From CAVLDP01 sp963661945 (GTDB lineage Bacteria > Bacillota > Clostridia > Lachnospirales > Lachnospiraceae): a DNA stretch of 15,380 bases. Shown here piece after piece: positions 6,703 to 13,109 of this stretch. The stretch covers positions 1 to 15,380 of the forward strand of contig CAVLDP010000029.1 in assembly GCA_963661945.1 (NCBI GenBank). The letters run 5' to 3'. The notes beneath the pieces are model-generated. The model did not search any database, had not been told where the DNA came from, and worked only from the letters and a program-made list of their open reading frames with translations. Positions within the stretch are counted from its first letter, which is position 1, and the number at the start of each line of letters is the position of its first letter. Position numbers and translations under genes: made by a program.

Positions 6703-7239
6703 TTAGCAAAAATCTGATGATGCGATAGCCATATACTCGGATTTCAATATTGAGTACTCCAACACATCCACAAACTTTCCATTTTTGTATACAGCCTTGC
6801 GCTTCCTGCCCTCGTATTGAAAGCCACATTTCTCATACACATGACGAGCCCTGTCATTTGACTCCAATACAGTCAATTCTACTCGCTGCAGGTTCATATT
6901 GTAAAAGGCATGATAAAGCATGGCCTGCACTGCGAAAGTGCCTGCACCATGTCCTTGACTAGCAGTGCTACCAATCATAATGCGAAAAGCAGCCGATTGA
7001 TTAAGATGATCGATATCTGTCAAACTAACCAGCCCCAGCACATCATCACAATCTATTGTAGTAATGGCGCAACGAATTGTATTCCCCCTACTTGCCATGT
7101 ATTCTTCATACCACTTCTCATCCACATCCAGATTAATGTAACGAAATGGTGCTACCAGCATGTTAATAAGCTCTGGATCATTACGCCATGCATTAATAAT
7201 TGGCAAATCTGCCCGAGTCAATTCCCTTAACCTATACAT
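6703..7239 (-). CDS. GNAT-family N-acetyltransferase (RimJ/RimL type)
   Basis: The 178-residue protein covers one full acetyltransferase domain. The acetyl-CoA pyrophosphate loop is visible as IGSTASQGHGAGTFAV (89-104, with Q95-x2-G98-x-G100), followed by VELTVLESNDRARHVYEKCGF (in parts, 120-140), the motif B segment. The N-terminal pattern LRELTRADLPIINAWRN is typical of acetyltransferases acting on amino groups of proteins, small amines or nucleotide-linked amino sugars (PseH-like). It is the last gene of the long operon and overlaps the PLP enzyme gene by 13 bases, so the two are translated together and probably act in one pathway with the ATP-grasp ligase. A GAGGAGG ribosome binding site lies 10 bases before ATG 7239. 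The substrate is unknown. Confidence 0.9.
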   Translation of the reverse strand: MYRLRELTRADLPIINAWRNDPELINMLVAPFRYINLDVDEKWYEEYMASRGNTIRCAITTIDCDDVLGLVSLTDIDHLNQSAAFRIMIGSTASQGHGAGTFAVQAMLYHAFYNMNLQRVELTVLESNDRARHVYEKCGFQYEGRKRKAVYKNGKFVDVLEYSILKSEYMAIASSDFC

Positions 7240-8192
7240 CTCTTCACTACCTCCTCTATATACCTCATGTCTTCTCCTCCATACCTTTGGTCCACAGGCA
7301 ATGGCAATATGTTCTCTGCCAAACTATACTCCAGTTCATCCGGCTGACATAAATCAAATACATCTGGCCACAAAGTAGGCACATATATCTTTTGTGCCTG
7401 TAGCTTCTTGCGAAGCTTTGCACCTTCCTCTACCAGAAGAGGATACATAAATGGGCCTACAGGCTGATGTGATGCTGCTGACAACATATTAATCTCCGAA
7501 AAAACCTGCTGCAAATAAGTATAATTTGAGGCACGACACTCTAGTGCACGCTCATAATCTATCCCTCGCATAAGATTTCGTGTCAGCGGTGACATAGTCA
7601 TCACTGGATATTCTGCGAAAGCATCCTCATTTTCCCTATAACTGCTATAAAAATTACTGGCAGTGTCCTCATATCTACCTAGCACATGACTCATTCTGTT
7701 CCAGGACCTGTCCTGAGATAGCTCTCGTCCCAGCACAACATCTGTATACAGATAAGCTCCATCTGGAACGCCAAAGTACTTGCGACAGGTATAGATGGTA
7801 TCCACGCCAGGTATCGGCTCCTCATAAAAAGCCTGCGTATTGTCCACTATGATATGTGGCGCCTGCGATGCATACTTCACTATCTCCTCACGCGACAAAA
7901 AGCCGTAATAGTTGACCAGGTAAAAATAATCATCCTCCGTCAGCTTTTCAAAGGTACCAAAAACAGGCCGAAGAACATCATCAATAGAGTAATACTCTAT
8001 CGCAATCCCCTCAGCCTGACATGCTGCCGTCACTGAGTCGCATAGGAATCGTGGCAACCATATTCTTTTTATATTCTTAGCCTGTATCAGATAACGCAGG
8101 CAGTTGCGAGCCAGATTAAGCGCTATAGCGCCCTCGTGATACTCCAGGCCTTGATTTTGTTCCAGTTCCAAAAAGCCACCATATTCTCTCAT
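7227..8192 (-). CDS. DegT/DnrJ/EryC1/StrS-like PLP-dependent enzyme
   Basis: This 321-residue protein is a fold-type I PLP enzyme related to sugar aminotransferases of the DegT/AHBA group, at the short end for that family (usually ~360-400). The cofactor elements can be picked out: VDNTQAF (115-122), where D117 would bind the pyridine nitrogen, and YTCRKYFGVPDGAYLY (134-149), where K138 is the probable Schiff-base lysine. The family's C-terminal region is shortened and divergent, so the substrate may not be a nucleotide sugar. The gene starts 8 bases after the ATP-grasp stop (ATG 8192, AGGTG upstream; a GTG at 8204 is less likely) and overlaps the GNAT gene. Context suggests it makes or consumes an amine that the ligase or acetyltransferase uses. 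The family assignment is fairly sure, the reaction is not. Confidence 0.82.
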   Translation of the reverse strand: MREYGGFLELEQNQGLEYHEGAIALNLARNCLRYLIQAKNIKRIWLPRFLCDSVTAACQAEGIAIEYYSIDDVLRPVFGTFEKLTEDDYFYLVNYYGFLSREEIVKYASQAPHIIVDNTQAFYEEPIPGVDTIYTCRKYFGVPDGAYLYTDVVLGRELSQDRSWNRMSHVLGRYEDTASNFYSSYRENEDAFAEYPVMTMSPLTRNLMRGIDYERALECRASNYTYLQQVFSEINMLSAASHQPVGPFMYPLLVEEGAKLRKKLQAQKIYVPTLWPDVFDLCQPDELEYSLAENILPLPVDQRYGGEDMRYIEEVVKRCIG

Positions 8193-8200
8193 GCGGCACC

Positions 8201-9415
8201 TCACATCTCAACCAGTCTGATTTGCAGCCACTTTTCATTATTTTCTATGAGCTGCATCATCTCTTCTCTGGTATCTGTATGCAGGAACAAATCTCCAAGC
8301 GACTTGTTGGCTCCGGTAAAAGGCTCCACCATATCTCCAGGACGTGCACTCAAGGCCAGTAGCTTTACATGGTCGCGCATAACAGTATCGTCTATATGCA
8401 CCTCCTGCAATATGCCACTCTGTCCTGGCCTGGCATGAACTACCATCTCACACCAGCAGCCCTGCAACTGTGAGACTTGAGGCTCTACCAATGACATGCC
8501 AACAGCCTTGCGTATCTCATTTTCAATGAGATGTGTGCCATAGGCCAGGTCCTGCAGCTCAGCTATTTTACAGCCTCCACCACGTGGAGACACCTCCATA
8601 ATATAAGGCTTGCCATCAGCCCCTACCACAGTTTCTATATTGTAAATGCCAGTGCCCATACCCAACAAATCCATCAGGCGCTGCGTTTCATCCGTTAAAT
8701 AATCCTGATCACCTTGCTTCATAGTAGATGGCCATATTATATATGCTGGTGTATATGGATTATCTGCTTCTCTATCAAAGAGCTGGTCTGAATAACTTAC
8801 AAAAGCCAACTGCCCGTCCGTTGTAAATGGATCAGCTGAAGAATGATGGCTGCCAAAGGTAATAAAGTCCTCTATGATAAATGCCCCACCATGAGAACCT
8901 TCTATCGCAACATCTATTGCTTCCTCCAAGTCCTTAGGACGCTCCACCTTGGTAACACCTTTACTGCCTGCTGAGTCCACAGGCTTGACTATTACAGGCC
9001 AAGTAAAATAATCCAAATCCTGCAATGGAGCATTTTTATCAGTATATCGCCTAGCATGCGGGGTGTTGAAACCATGGTCAGTCAAGAACTGGCGAAAAAG
9101 TCCCTTGTCCTGCAATATCCGCACCGACTCATAGCTGCCCTGGAATGGCAGCCCCAGCTCCTCTGCTATATAAGCCGCCGTTACCACTCCTGGGTCGCAG
9201 GCAAAAGAAATAACACCATCGATATGATGTTCTCTGGCCGCCGCCAGAGTAGCCTCCTTGTCGATGATGCTCACATTGATATATTCATCAGAATACCTAT
9301 GCGCAGCGTTATGTGGCAAATAGTCACAGGTAATCACATACAAGCCCAGCTCGTGGGCCTTCTCTATAACTGGAATTATATAGGCGGAGCCACCTAAAAT
9401 CATGAGTTTTTTCAT
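8201..9415 (-). CDS. ATP-grasp carboxylate-amine ligase
   Basis: The 404-residue protein has the three-part ATP-grasp layout. The N-terminal pre-ATP-grasp domain opens with KLMILGGSAYIIPVIEKAHE and includes TCDYLPHN. The central ATP-binding part contains WPVIVKPVDSAGSKGV (139-154) with the adenine/phosphate lysine K144. The metal-binding segment is YIMEVSPRGGG (271-281; E274, R278). It resembles PurK/carbamoyl-phosphate-synthase-like ligases that activate a carboxylate as acyl phosphate and couple it to an amine. It is not PurK itself: the context holds no purine genes. A GGGAGG site 9 bases upstream supports ATG 9415. It is followed by the PLP enzyme and GNAT, together suggesting a small cassette that forms and caps an amide, on a sugar, peptide or metabolite. 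The substrate is unknown. Confidence 0.9.
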   Translation of the reverse strand: MKKLMILGGSAYIIPVIEKAHELGLYVITCDYLPHNAAHRYSDEYINVSIIDKEATLAAAREHHIDGVISFACDPGVVTAAYIAEELGLPFQGSYESVRILQDKGLFRQFLTDHGFNTPHARRYTDKNAPLQDLDYFTWPVIVKPVDSAGSKGVTKVERPKDLEEAIDVAIEGSHGGAFIIEDFITFGSHHSSADPFTTDGQLAFVSYSDQLFDREADNPYTPAYIIWPSTMKQGDQDYLTDETQRLMDLLGMGTGIYNIETVVGADGKPYIMEVSPRGGGCKIAELQDLAYGTHLIENEIRKAVGMSLVEPQVSQLQGCWCEMVVHARPGQSGILQEVHIDDTVMRDHVKLLALSARPGDMVEPFTGANKSLGDLFLHTDTREEMMQLIENNEKWLQIRLVEM

Positions 9416-9467
9416 GATACGAAGCCTCCCTTCTGTAGCAACCTAGTGCAACCGATACCTTATCCTA

Positions 9468-10259
9468 CTAATATACCGATGTAATTCTAATATGTATCTT
9501 TCCTACCAAGGCGCTGCCTGACACGCCCTTGTCCGGGGTGCCTACCAGACCAAAATACAAGCTCGAAGCAGTACCCTCAGCGAGTGGGCCTACCGAAATA
9601 TAGTCCGAATAAGCTCCATCAGTACTTCCATATGCCGCCAGACTTCTCACTGAATCATTGCTCTCTGAGAAGAAGCCGCTTACCGGAGAGTCTACGCTCG
9701 CGGGCTCGTAGCCAAGATCAAAGTATAGCTTCATACTTCCTTCGGCCGCCCCCACACTAATTCTATTATTCACGCCATCCAGATAACTCATGTCCCAACC
9801 GGAGTTACCACCTTCGTAGCTATGCGTAGACGAATCCCAGGTGCCACCATAATTGTAGCTAAACTTCATATTGCCATAGACGATAATCGGGGAAATCATT
9901 TCCTCTTCCGGTTCTTCTTCCTCGTCTTCCGCTTCCTCTTCCTCCGCTATATCGTCTAGTGGAGCCCCTTCTTCTGCGGTCTCATCCAGAGAAGCCTCGT
10001 CTACAGCCTCGCCCGAAGGAGACTCTTCCTCGATAATGCCTTCGTTAACCGTGGTCTGAGCTTCCTCGGTTGATCCGCCCCCTGCAAGGGAAGGCGATGC
10101 CCCAGGTTCCACTGCAGAAGGCGACGCCTCAGGTTCCACTACGGAAGGCGATGCCTCGGGTTCCGTAACCTCTGCAGCCACGGAATAACAGGATGCGCTC
10201 ACGCCAAGAAGAAGTGTAAGCGCCAAGGCTATTACTCTCATCTTATTCGTTATTTTCAT
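9468..10259 (-). CDS. Exported acidic-repeat protein with MKF-x-Y-x2-GG-x-W domain (unknown function)
   Basis: The 263-residue protein has a signal peptide (hydrophobic residues 9-24; cut near VAA at 27-29; a weak lipobox-like SASC at 21-24 is an alternative). A low-complexity stalk follows: three copies of a 9-residue repeat (EPEASPSVV type, 33-59), then an acidic stretch at 102-120 dominated by Glu. The C-terminal domain (~124-263) starts with YGNMKFSY, GGTWDSSTHSY and ends with YFGLVGTPD and VGKIHIRIT. It aligns with the exported protein at 3311-4222. The start was set at ATG 10259, with GAGGG about 10 bases upstream; a TTG at 10262 is less likely. It overlaps the YolD-like gene by 17 bases and lies before the ATP-grasp gene without a terminator. 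It is probably a stalked surface protein; its function is unknown. Confidence 0.82.
   Translation of the reverse strand: MKITNKMRVIALALTLLLGVSASCYSVAAEVTEPEASPSVVEPEASPSAVEPGASPSLAGGGSTEEAQTTVNEGIIEEESPSGEAVDEASLDETAEEGAPLDDIAEEEEAEDEEEEPEEEMISPIIVYGNMKFSYNYGGTWDSSTHSYEGGNSGWDMSYLDGVNNRISVGAAEGSMKLYFDLGYEPASVDSPVSGFFSESNDSVRSLAAYGSTDGAYSDYISVGPLAEGTASSLYFGLVGTPDKGVSGSALVGKIHIRITSVY
10083..10163 (-). repeat. Three in-frame 27-bp tandem repeats
   Basis: The repeat encodes three 9-residue units, EPEASPSVV, EPEASPSAV and EPGASPSLA, in the stalk of the exported protein. The copies differ at several third positions, so they are not a very recent slippage product, but copy number could vary between strains. 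Confidence 0.85.
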
Positions 10260-10677
10260 CAAACAATTCGCCCTCTATCTCCCTAATCTGTCCGATTGGA
10301 ATATCGGTCCCATCCTTCATAATTAGAACCTGCTCATAGGAATCTATCTTCTTCACAGAGCCCGTGTGAGTGACATAGGCTCCTCCAGCCTTCTTCTCAT
10401 CCGGCACGAAGTAGGTAATATTAATTGGCAAATCCCGGCCGAGATTCTCTGCAATGACATGGAGCTTGTCATTGAGAAGTTCTATCGCATCATCGCTTAG
10501 AATATCTCTCTCATCGGTCAGTCTCGCTGTCTCCCGAATTGCAGCCTCATGACCTGTCAGTGCTGCAAATGGCGCAAACTGCGCCGCCCTATCCTCGAGT
10601 GGCATTCTAGGATGTCGACTTGAGGTCGGATGCTCTAAATGAATGATATCCTCGTAGCTAGATTCCTTCTCGCTCAT
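10243..10677 (-). CDS. YolD-like family protein
   Basis: The 144-residue soluble protein carries the YolD-like signature: RMPLEDRAAQFAPFAALTGHEAAIRET near residues 24-50, a helical middle region, and a beta-rich C-terminal part with the family's typical GSVKKID and IPIGQIREIEGELF. YolD proteins are usually encoded next to UvrX/DinB-type Y-family DNA polymerases and are thought to be linked to mutagenic repair. No polymerase is in this window, so this copy is a stand-alone member. The gene begins 3 bases after the thioredoxin stop, and the AGAGG at the junction is too close to the start, so translation probably depends on coupling (an AAGGGG lies 12 bases upstream). Its 3' end overlaps the exported protein gene. 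Molecular function is unknown. Confidence 0.85.
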   Translation of the reverse strand: MSEKESSYEDIIHLEHPTSSRHPRMPLEDRAAQFAPFAALTGHEAAIRETARLTDERDILSDDAIELLNDKLHVIAENLGRDLPINITYFVPDEKKAGGAYVTHTGSVKKIDSYEQVLIMKDGTDIPIGQIREIEGELFDENNE

Positions 10678-10680
10678 CCT

Positions 10681-10992
10681 CTACATATGCCCCTTAATGA
10701 ACTGAAGCACTCCATCCTTCGGCTGAAAACCAACCTGCATATCAACCTTCTCGCCCTTCTTAAGAATAAGAAGTGCTGGAATGCTCACAATCCTATACTT
10801 CTCAGCAATATCCATATTCTGATCCACATCAATATTGTAGAAGGAAACTGAATCTCCCAATTCCTCAGAAATCTCCTCCATTACAGGTGCAAGCATCTTG
10901 CATGGTCCACACCACTCTGCAGAGAAATCAACCACCGCAATGTCATCATTCATAACCTGTTCAAACTCTTCTTGTGAAATCTTCTGTACCAT
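10681..10992 (-). CDS. trxA: Thioredoxin
   Basis: The 103-residue protein has the normal thioredoxin length and order: FSAEWCGPCKMLAPVMEEI with the WCGPC redox site near residues 27-31, IDVDQNMDIAEKYRI, the cis-proline SIPALLILKKGEKVDMQVGF, and a final amphipathic helix. It reduces disulfides of cytoplasmic proteins such as ribonucleotide reductase and peroxiredoxins. It sits 30 bases downstream of the thioredoxin reductase-like gene, with a good AAAGGAG site before ATG 10992 and no terminator between, so the two are a functional pair. It is in the same transcript as the flavodoxin-like protein. Whether this is the main housekeeping thioredoxin or a specialised copy cannot be told from the window. 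Confidence 0.95.
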   Translation of the reverse strand: MVQKISQEEFEQVMNDDIAVVDFSAEWCGPCKMLAPVMEEISEELGDSVSFYNIDVDQNMDIAEKYRIVSIPALLILKKGEKVDMQVGFQPKDGVLQFIKGHM

Positions 10993-11022
10993 TTTCCTTA
11001 TCTCCTTTGCTTAAATTCTACC

Positions 11023-11889
11023 CTATCGATGTGCCTTGTCCGATAGATAGGTCACAGCCGACAAAGCCGCCACATTGCCTTCTCCTGCTGCCTTAATATA
11101 TTGAAATGGTGCTCCGGTCACATCACCGCAGGCAAATAATCCTGCGATATTAGTCCTCTGCGACCGATCAACCACAACATAATTATTCTCTATCTCAAGT
11201 CCTGGCACAAGCTGAGACGGTGCAACGCTCTCCCGGAGGATGAAAATACCATCGGCCAGCAATCTGTCATCCTCTGTCTCGAGAATAAATCCTTGCTCTC
11301 CTCTTGCTATACCAATCAGCTTTACGCCCTGCAATAGCTCTATTCTCTCATCAAGCTTATACTCACCTTCATACATGGAGATGTAAATAACCCTCTGACA
11401 AATCTCAGATAGATAATTCGCTTCCAACTCATCCTCGGATGAATATCCTATCACAATAACAGTCTTGCCCTTATATAGCATGCCGTCGCAGGTTGCGCAG
11501 TAGCTTACGCCTCGACCCAGATTCTCAAGTTCACCAGGCAGGGGCTTCACAGTCGACAAGCCGCAGGCGAGAATTACCGTCTCTGCCTCATACATATCGC
11601 CATGTCCCTGAATGGCAAAATAATCACCCATTGCATAGACTGCATTTACCCTGTCCTCTGTAATCTCTATGCCCATCTCATCGATATGCTTCCTAAAGGT
11701 AGCCTGCAAATCCGCTCCCGATATATCGGGCAGTCCGAGGTAGTTCTTAATCGTATGCGCTTTTCCCACCTTATCACTCAGGTTTCTGGTCCCAAGTAAG
11801 AGTATGCTCTTATTCCTGATACTCGCTGTGATTGCGGCTTCAAGGCCTGCTGGTCCTGAGCCGATAATGGCGATGTCGTATCTACTCAT
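11023..11889 (-). CDS. Thioredoxin reductase-like flavoprotein without canonical NADPH motifs (possible ferredoxin-dependent type)
   Basis: The 288-residue protein follows the low-molecular-weight thioredoxin reductase plan. It has an FAD-binding GSGPAG (10-15), an ILACG segment (107-110), the redox site CATCDG (131-136), and GLFACGDV (250-257), the second FAD motif. The inserted pyridine-nucleotide domain is abnormal: where reductases have GGGDSAxEEA, this one has GYSSEDELEA (148-157), and the HRR motif that binds the NADPH phosphate is replaced by ISMY. It is also shorter than the usual ~310 residues. Clostridial ferredoxin-dependent flavin thioredoxin reductases (FFTR) show just these losses, so I suspect it takes electrons from ferredoxin. 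It precedes thioredoxin in the same operon. ATG 11889 with AGGAG 8 bases upstream is preferred over GTG 11895. The flavoprotein family is certain, the electron donor is inference. Confidence 0.88.
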   Translation of the reverse strand: MSRYDIAIIGSGPAGLEAAITASIRNKSILLLGTRNLSDKVGKAHTIKNYLGLPDISGADLQATFRKHIDEMGIEITEDRVNAVYAMGDYFAIQGHGDMYEAETVILACGLSTVKPLPGELENLGRGVSYCATCDGMLYKGKTVIVIGYSSEDELEANYLSEICQRVIYISMYEGEYKLDERIELLQGVKLIGIARGEQGFILETEDDRLLADGIFILRESVAPSQLVPGLEIENNYVVVDRSQRTNIAGLFACGDVTGAPFQYIKAAGEGNVAALSAVTYLSDKAHR

Positions 11890-11903
11890 CTGCACATCTC
11901 CTG

Positions 11904-12524
11904 TTATCTAATAAAGTGCGTAGCCACTCTGTCTTCCTGCTCTGGCAAGCCAAATTCTTTCTTGCCAAGCTCGATGCTCTTCATCAGAAATGTCATATTG
12001 CGTGCAAGCTGTCTCATCGTCTGCTTGCCTTCTTCATCCATCTCAGCCTCTCCTGGAAGTCGTCCATGAATAGAATTCCAATACTGACTGGATGCAATCG
12101 GCATGTTGCTGATGGTGAAATATTTATTCAACTCATCAAATGTTGCAGAACAGCCACCTCTTCTGGCACAAACAACGCTGGCTCCCACCTTCATGCTCTT
12201 GTCAAAATGAGTGCTATAGAAGAGTCGATCCAGACAGGCGATAAGGGTCGCATTTGCAGATGCATAATAGACCGGACTCGCAACCACAAGGCCATCCGCC
12301 TCCTCAAATAGTGGTGCCAATTCATTTACCACATCATCAAAGACGCATCTGCCCGTCTCATAACAGCGAGTGCATGCGACACAGCCGCGAATGTCCTTGT
12401 TGCCCACCTGCACCGTCGTTACTTCCACGCCATTTTCCTGAAAGACCTGCTCCATCTCTCTAATAGCCACTGAAGTATTACCATTTGCTCGTGGGCTTCC
12501 GTTTATAATTAGAACTTTGCTCAT
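11904..12524 (-). CDS. Flavodoxin-fold FMN reductase with iron-sulfur-flavoprotein-like cysteines
   Basis: The 206-residue flavodoxin-like protein binds FMN through the phosphate loop GSPRANGNTS (9-18) and the SPVYYAS loop (83-89). Between them lies a compact cysteine cluster, C48-x2-C51-x2-C54-x5-C60, which fits the C-x2-C-x2-C-x4-7-C pattern of Isf proteins that hold a [4Fe-4S] cluster. It may thus pass electrons between ferredoxin and flavin, or act as a general NAD(P)H:acceptor oxidoreductase. The ATG at 12524 overlaps the stop codon of the RelB-type gene (ATGA), with GGAG 8 bases upstream, so the two are translationally coupled. The thioredoxin reductase-like gene follows 14 bases later, which points to a shared redox role. 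The electron partner is unknown. Confidence 0.9.
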   Translation of the reverse strand: MSKVLIINGSPRANGNTSVAIREMEQVFQENGVEVTTVQVGNKDIRGCVACTRCYETGRCVFDDVVNELAPLFEEADGLVVASPVYYASANATLIACLDRLFYSTHFDKSMKVGASVVCARRGGCSATFDELNKYFTISNMPIASSQYWNSIHGRLPGEAEMDEEGKQTMRQLARNMTFLMKSIELGKKEFGLPEQEDRVATHFIR

Positions 12525-12766
12525 TCCTCATGCTCCTTCAGGGTACTCTTACCGGAACGTATATCCGCCACACGTCTTTCCAGCTCTTCCGTGTTCTCCT
12601 TACTGTAGAATGGGTCTGCTGACAGTTCGAACGGAATACGGTTTTCCCTTACAACTGTTTTCAGAAAAATGTTGATTGCTGTAGACATGCTTAGCCCAAT
12701 ATCATTAAGAGTCCTTTCCGCATTACTTTTTAGATTATCATCTACACGTAAATTAATCTGTGCCAT
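12521..12766 (-). CDS. RelB/DinJ-family ribbon-helix-helix antitoxin, without a neighbouring toxin
   Basis: The 81-residue protein has a ribbon-helix-helix DNA-binding N-terminus (AQINLRVDDNLKSNAERTL, then DIGLSMSTAINIFLKTVV), the classic RelB/DinJ pattern, followed by a short toxin-binding tail ending GKSTLKEHEE. Antitoxins of this family wrap around RelE/YafQ-type mRNA interferases and repress their own promoter. Here the next gene, overlapping by four bases, is a flavodoxin-like reductase rather than a toxin, and no RelE/YafQ-like reading frame is visible on either strand nearby. It may be a relic or a repressor recruited for the redox operon. An in-frame ATG at 12802 lies upstream, but GGGAG is 8 bases before ATG 12766, so I take 12766. 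An 11-bp inverted repeat in its promoter could be its binding site. Confidence 0.9.
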   Translation of the reverse strand: MAQINLRVDDNLKSNAERTLNDIGLSMSTAINIFLKTVVRENRIPFELSADPFYSKENTEELERRVADIRSGKSTLKEHEE

Positions 12767-12790
12767 AAATATCGCTCCCTTCTTCTCTTT

Positions 12791-12819
12791 ATTATGTAGC
12801 AAATGTATTTATCCCGCAA
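12791..12819 (-). promoter_or_regulatory. Promoter of the relB-redox-ligase operon
   Basis: A -35 TTGCGG (12814-12819) and a -10 CATAAT (12791-12796) are 17 bases apart, about 25 bases upstream of the RelB-type start. No terminator or other strong promoter is evident from here to the GNAT gene, so the unit may run to 6703. Confidence 0.65.
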
Positions 12820-12840
12820 GCATTTTTATATACATTTGCT
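12798..12840. promoter_or_regulatory. 11-bp inverted repeat flanking the -35 box, candidate RelB operator
   Basis: AGCAAATGTAT (12798-12808) and ATACATTTGCT (12830-12840) are perfect inverse copies 21 bases apart. The left arm is in the promoter spacer and the right arm is just upstream of the -35, a usual layout for ribbon-helix-helix repressors binding as paired dimers. Confidence 0.6.
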
Positions 12841-12857
12841 TCCAGTTCTTTGTGGTC

Positions 12858-13097
12858 TTAATAAAAACACGATGTATCCCGGCTTGGCATATCGTCATCC
12901 TTTACATAGCGAGCATTGAACTCCATGTTAATCTCACGAAGTTCCTTCTTACCATCGATATAGTCCTGGTACATCTCTGCAAGCCCAGCCATGCAGCCGT
13001 CGCAATTCGCCTCTATGTTTCCTAGGGATTCGGCGACAATCTTCTCCCGCTCTTCCTTGGTTGTTTCTGAAATTAAATAACTCATCTGTTTACTCAT
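12858..13097 (-). CDS. Small cysteine-containing protein (unknown function)
   Basis: The 79-residue soluble protein is acidic and mostly helical, with a central C32-x2-C35 pair (NCDGCMAGLAEMYQDYI) and a third cysteine near the end (C77). It has no signal peptide or membrane segment. I recall similar short proteins in Lachnospiraceae genomes without a proven role; the CxxC might bind a metal or be redox active. The ATG at 13097 follows GGGGG by 8 bases, and a second ATG at 13085 is possible. The gene starts 12 bases after the MazG-like gene and ends the cluster headed by the nuclease-helicase; only the relB promoter separates it from the next operon. Coding status is supported by position, start site and composition. 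Confidence 0.72.
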   Translation of the reverse strand: MSKQMSYLISETTKEEREKIVAESLGNIEANCDGCMAGLAEMYQDYIDGKKELREINMEFNARYVKDDDMPSRDTSCFY

Positions 13098-13109
13098 ACT
13101 AGCGTCCCC

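Noticed and set aside
10083..10163. Tandem repeats considered as a CRISPR-like array or an integration site
   Set aside because: The copies are directly adjacent without spacers and keep the reading frame of the exported protein, so they are a protein repeat.
11916..12311. 131-codon + strand frame opposite the flavodoxin-like gene
   Set aside because: The - strand protein has clear FMN and cysteine motifs; the antisense product has no domain pattern.
12521..12860. Hidden RelE/YafQ toxin gene next to the RelB-type antitoxin
   Set aside because: No other frame on either strand here shows a RelE-like pattern; downstream frames belong to the flavodoxin-like gene.
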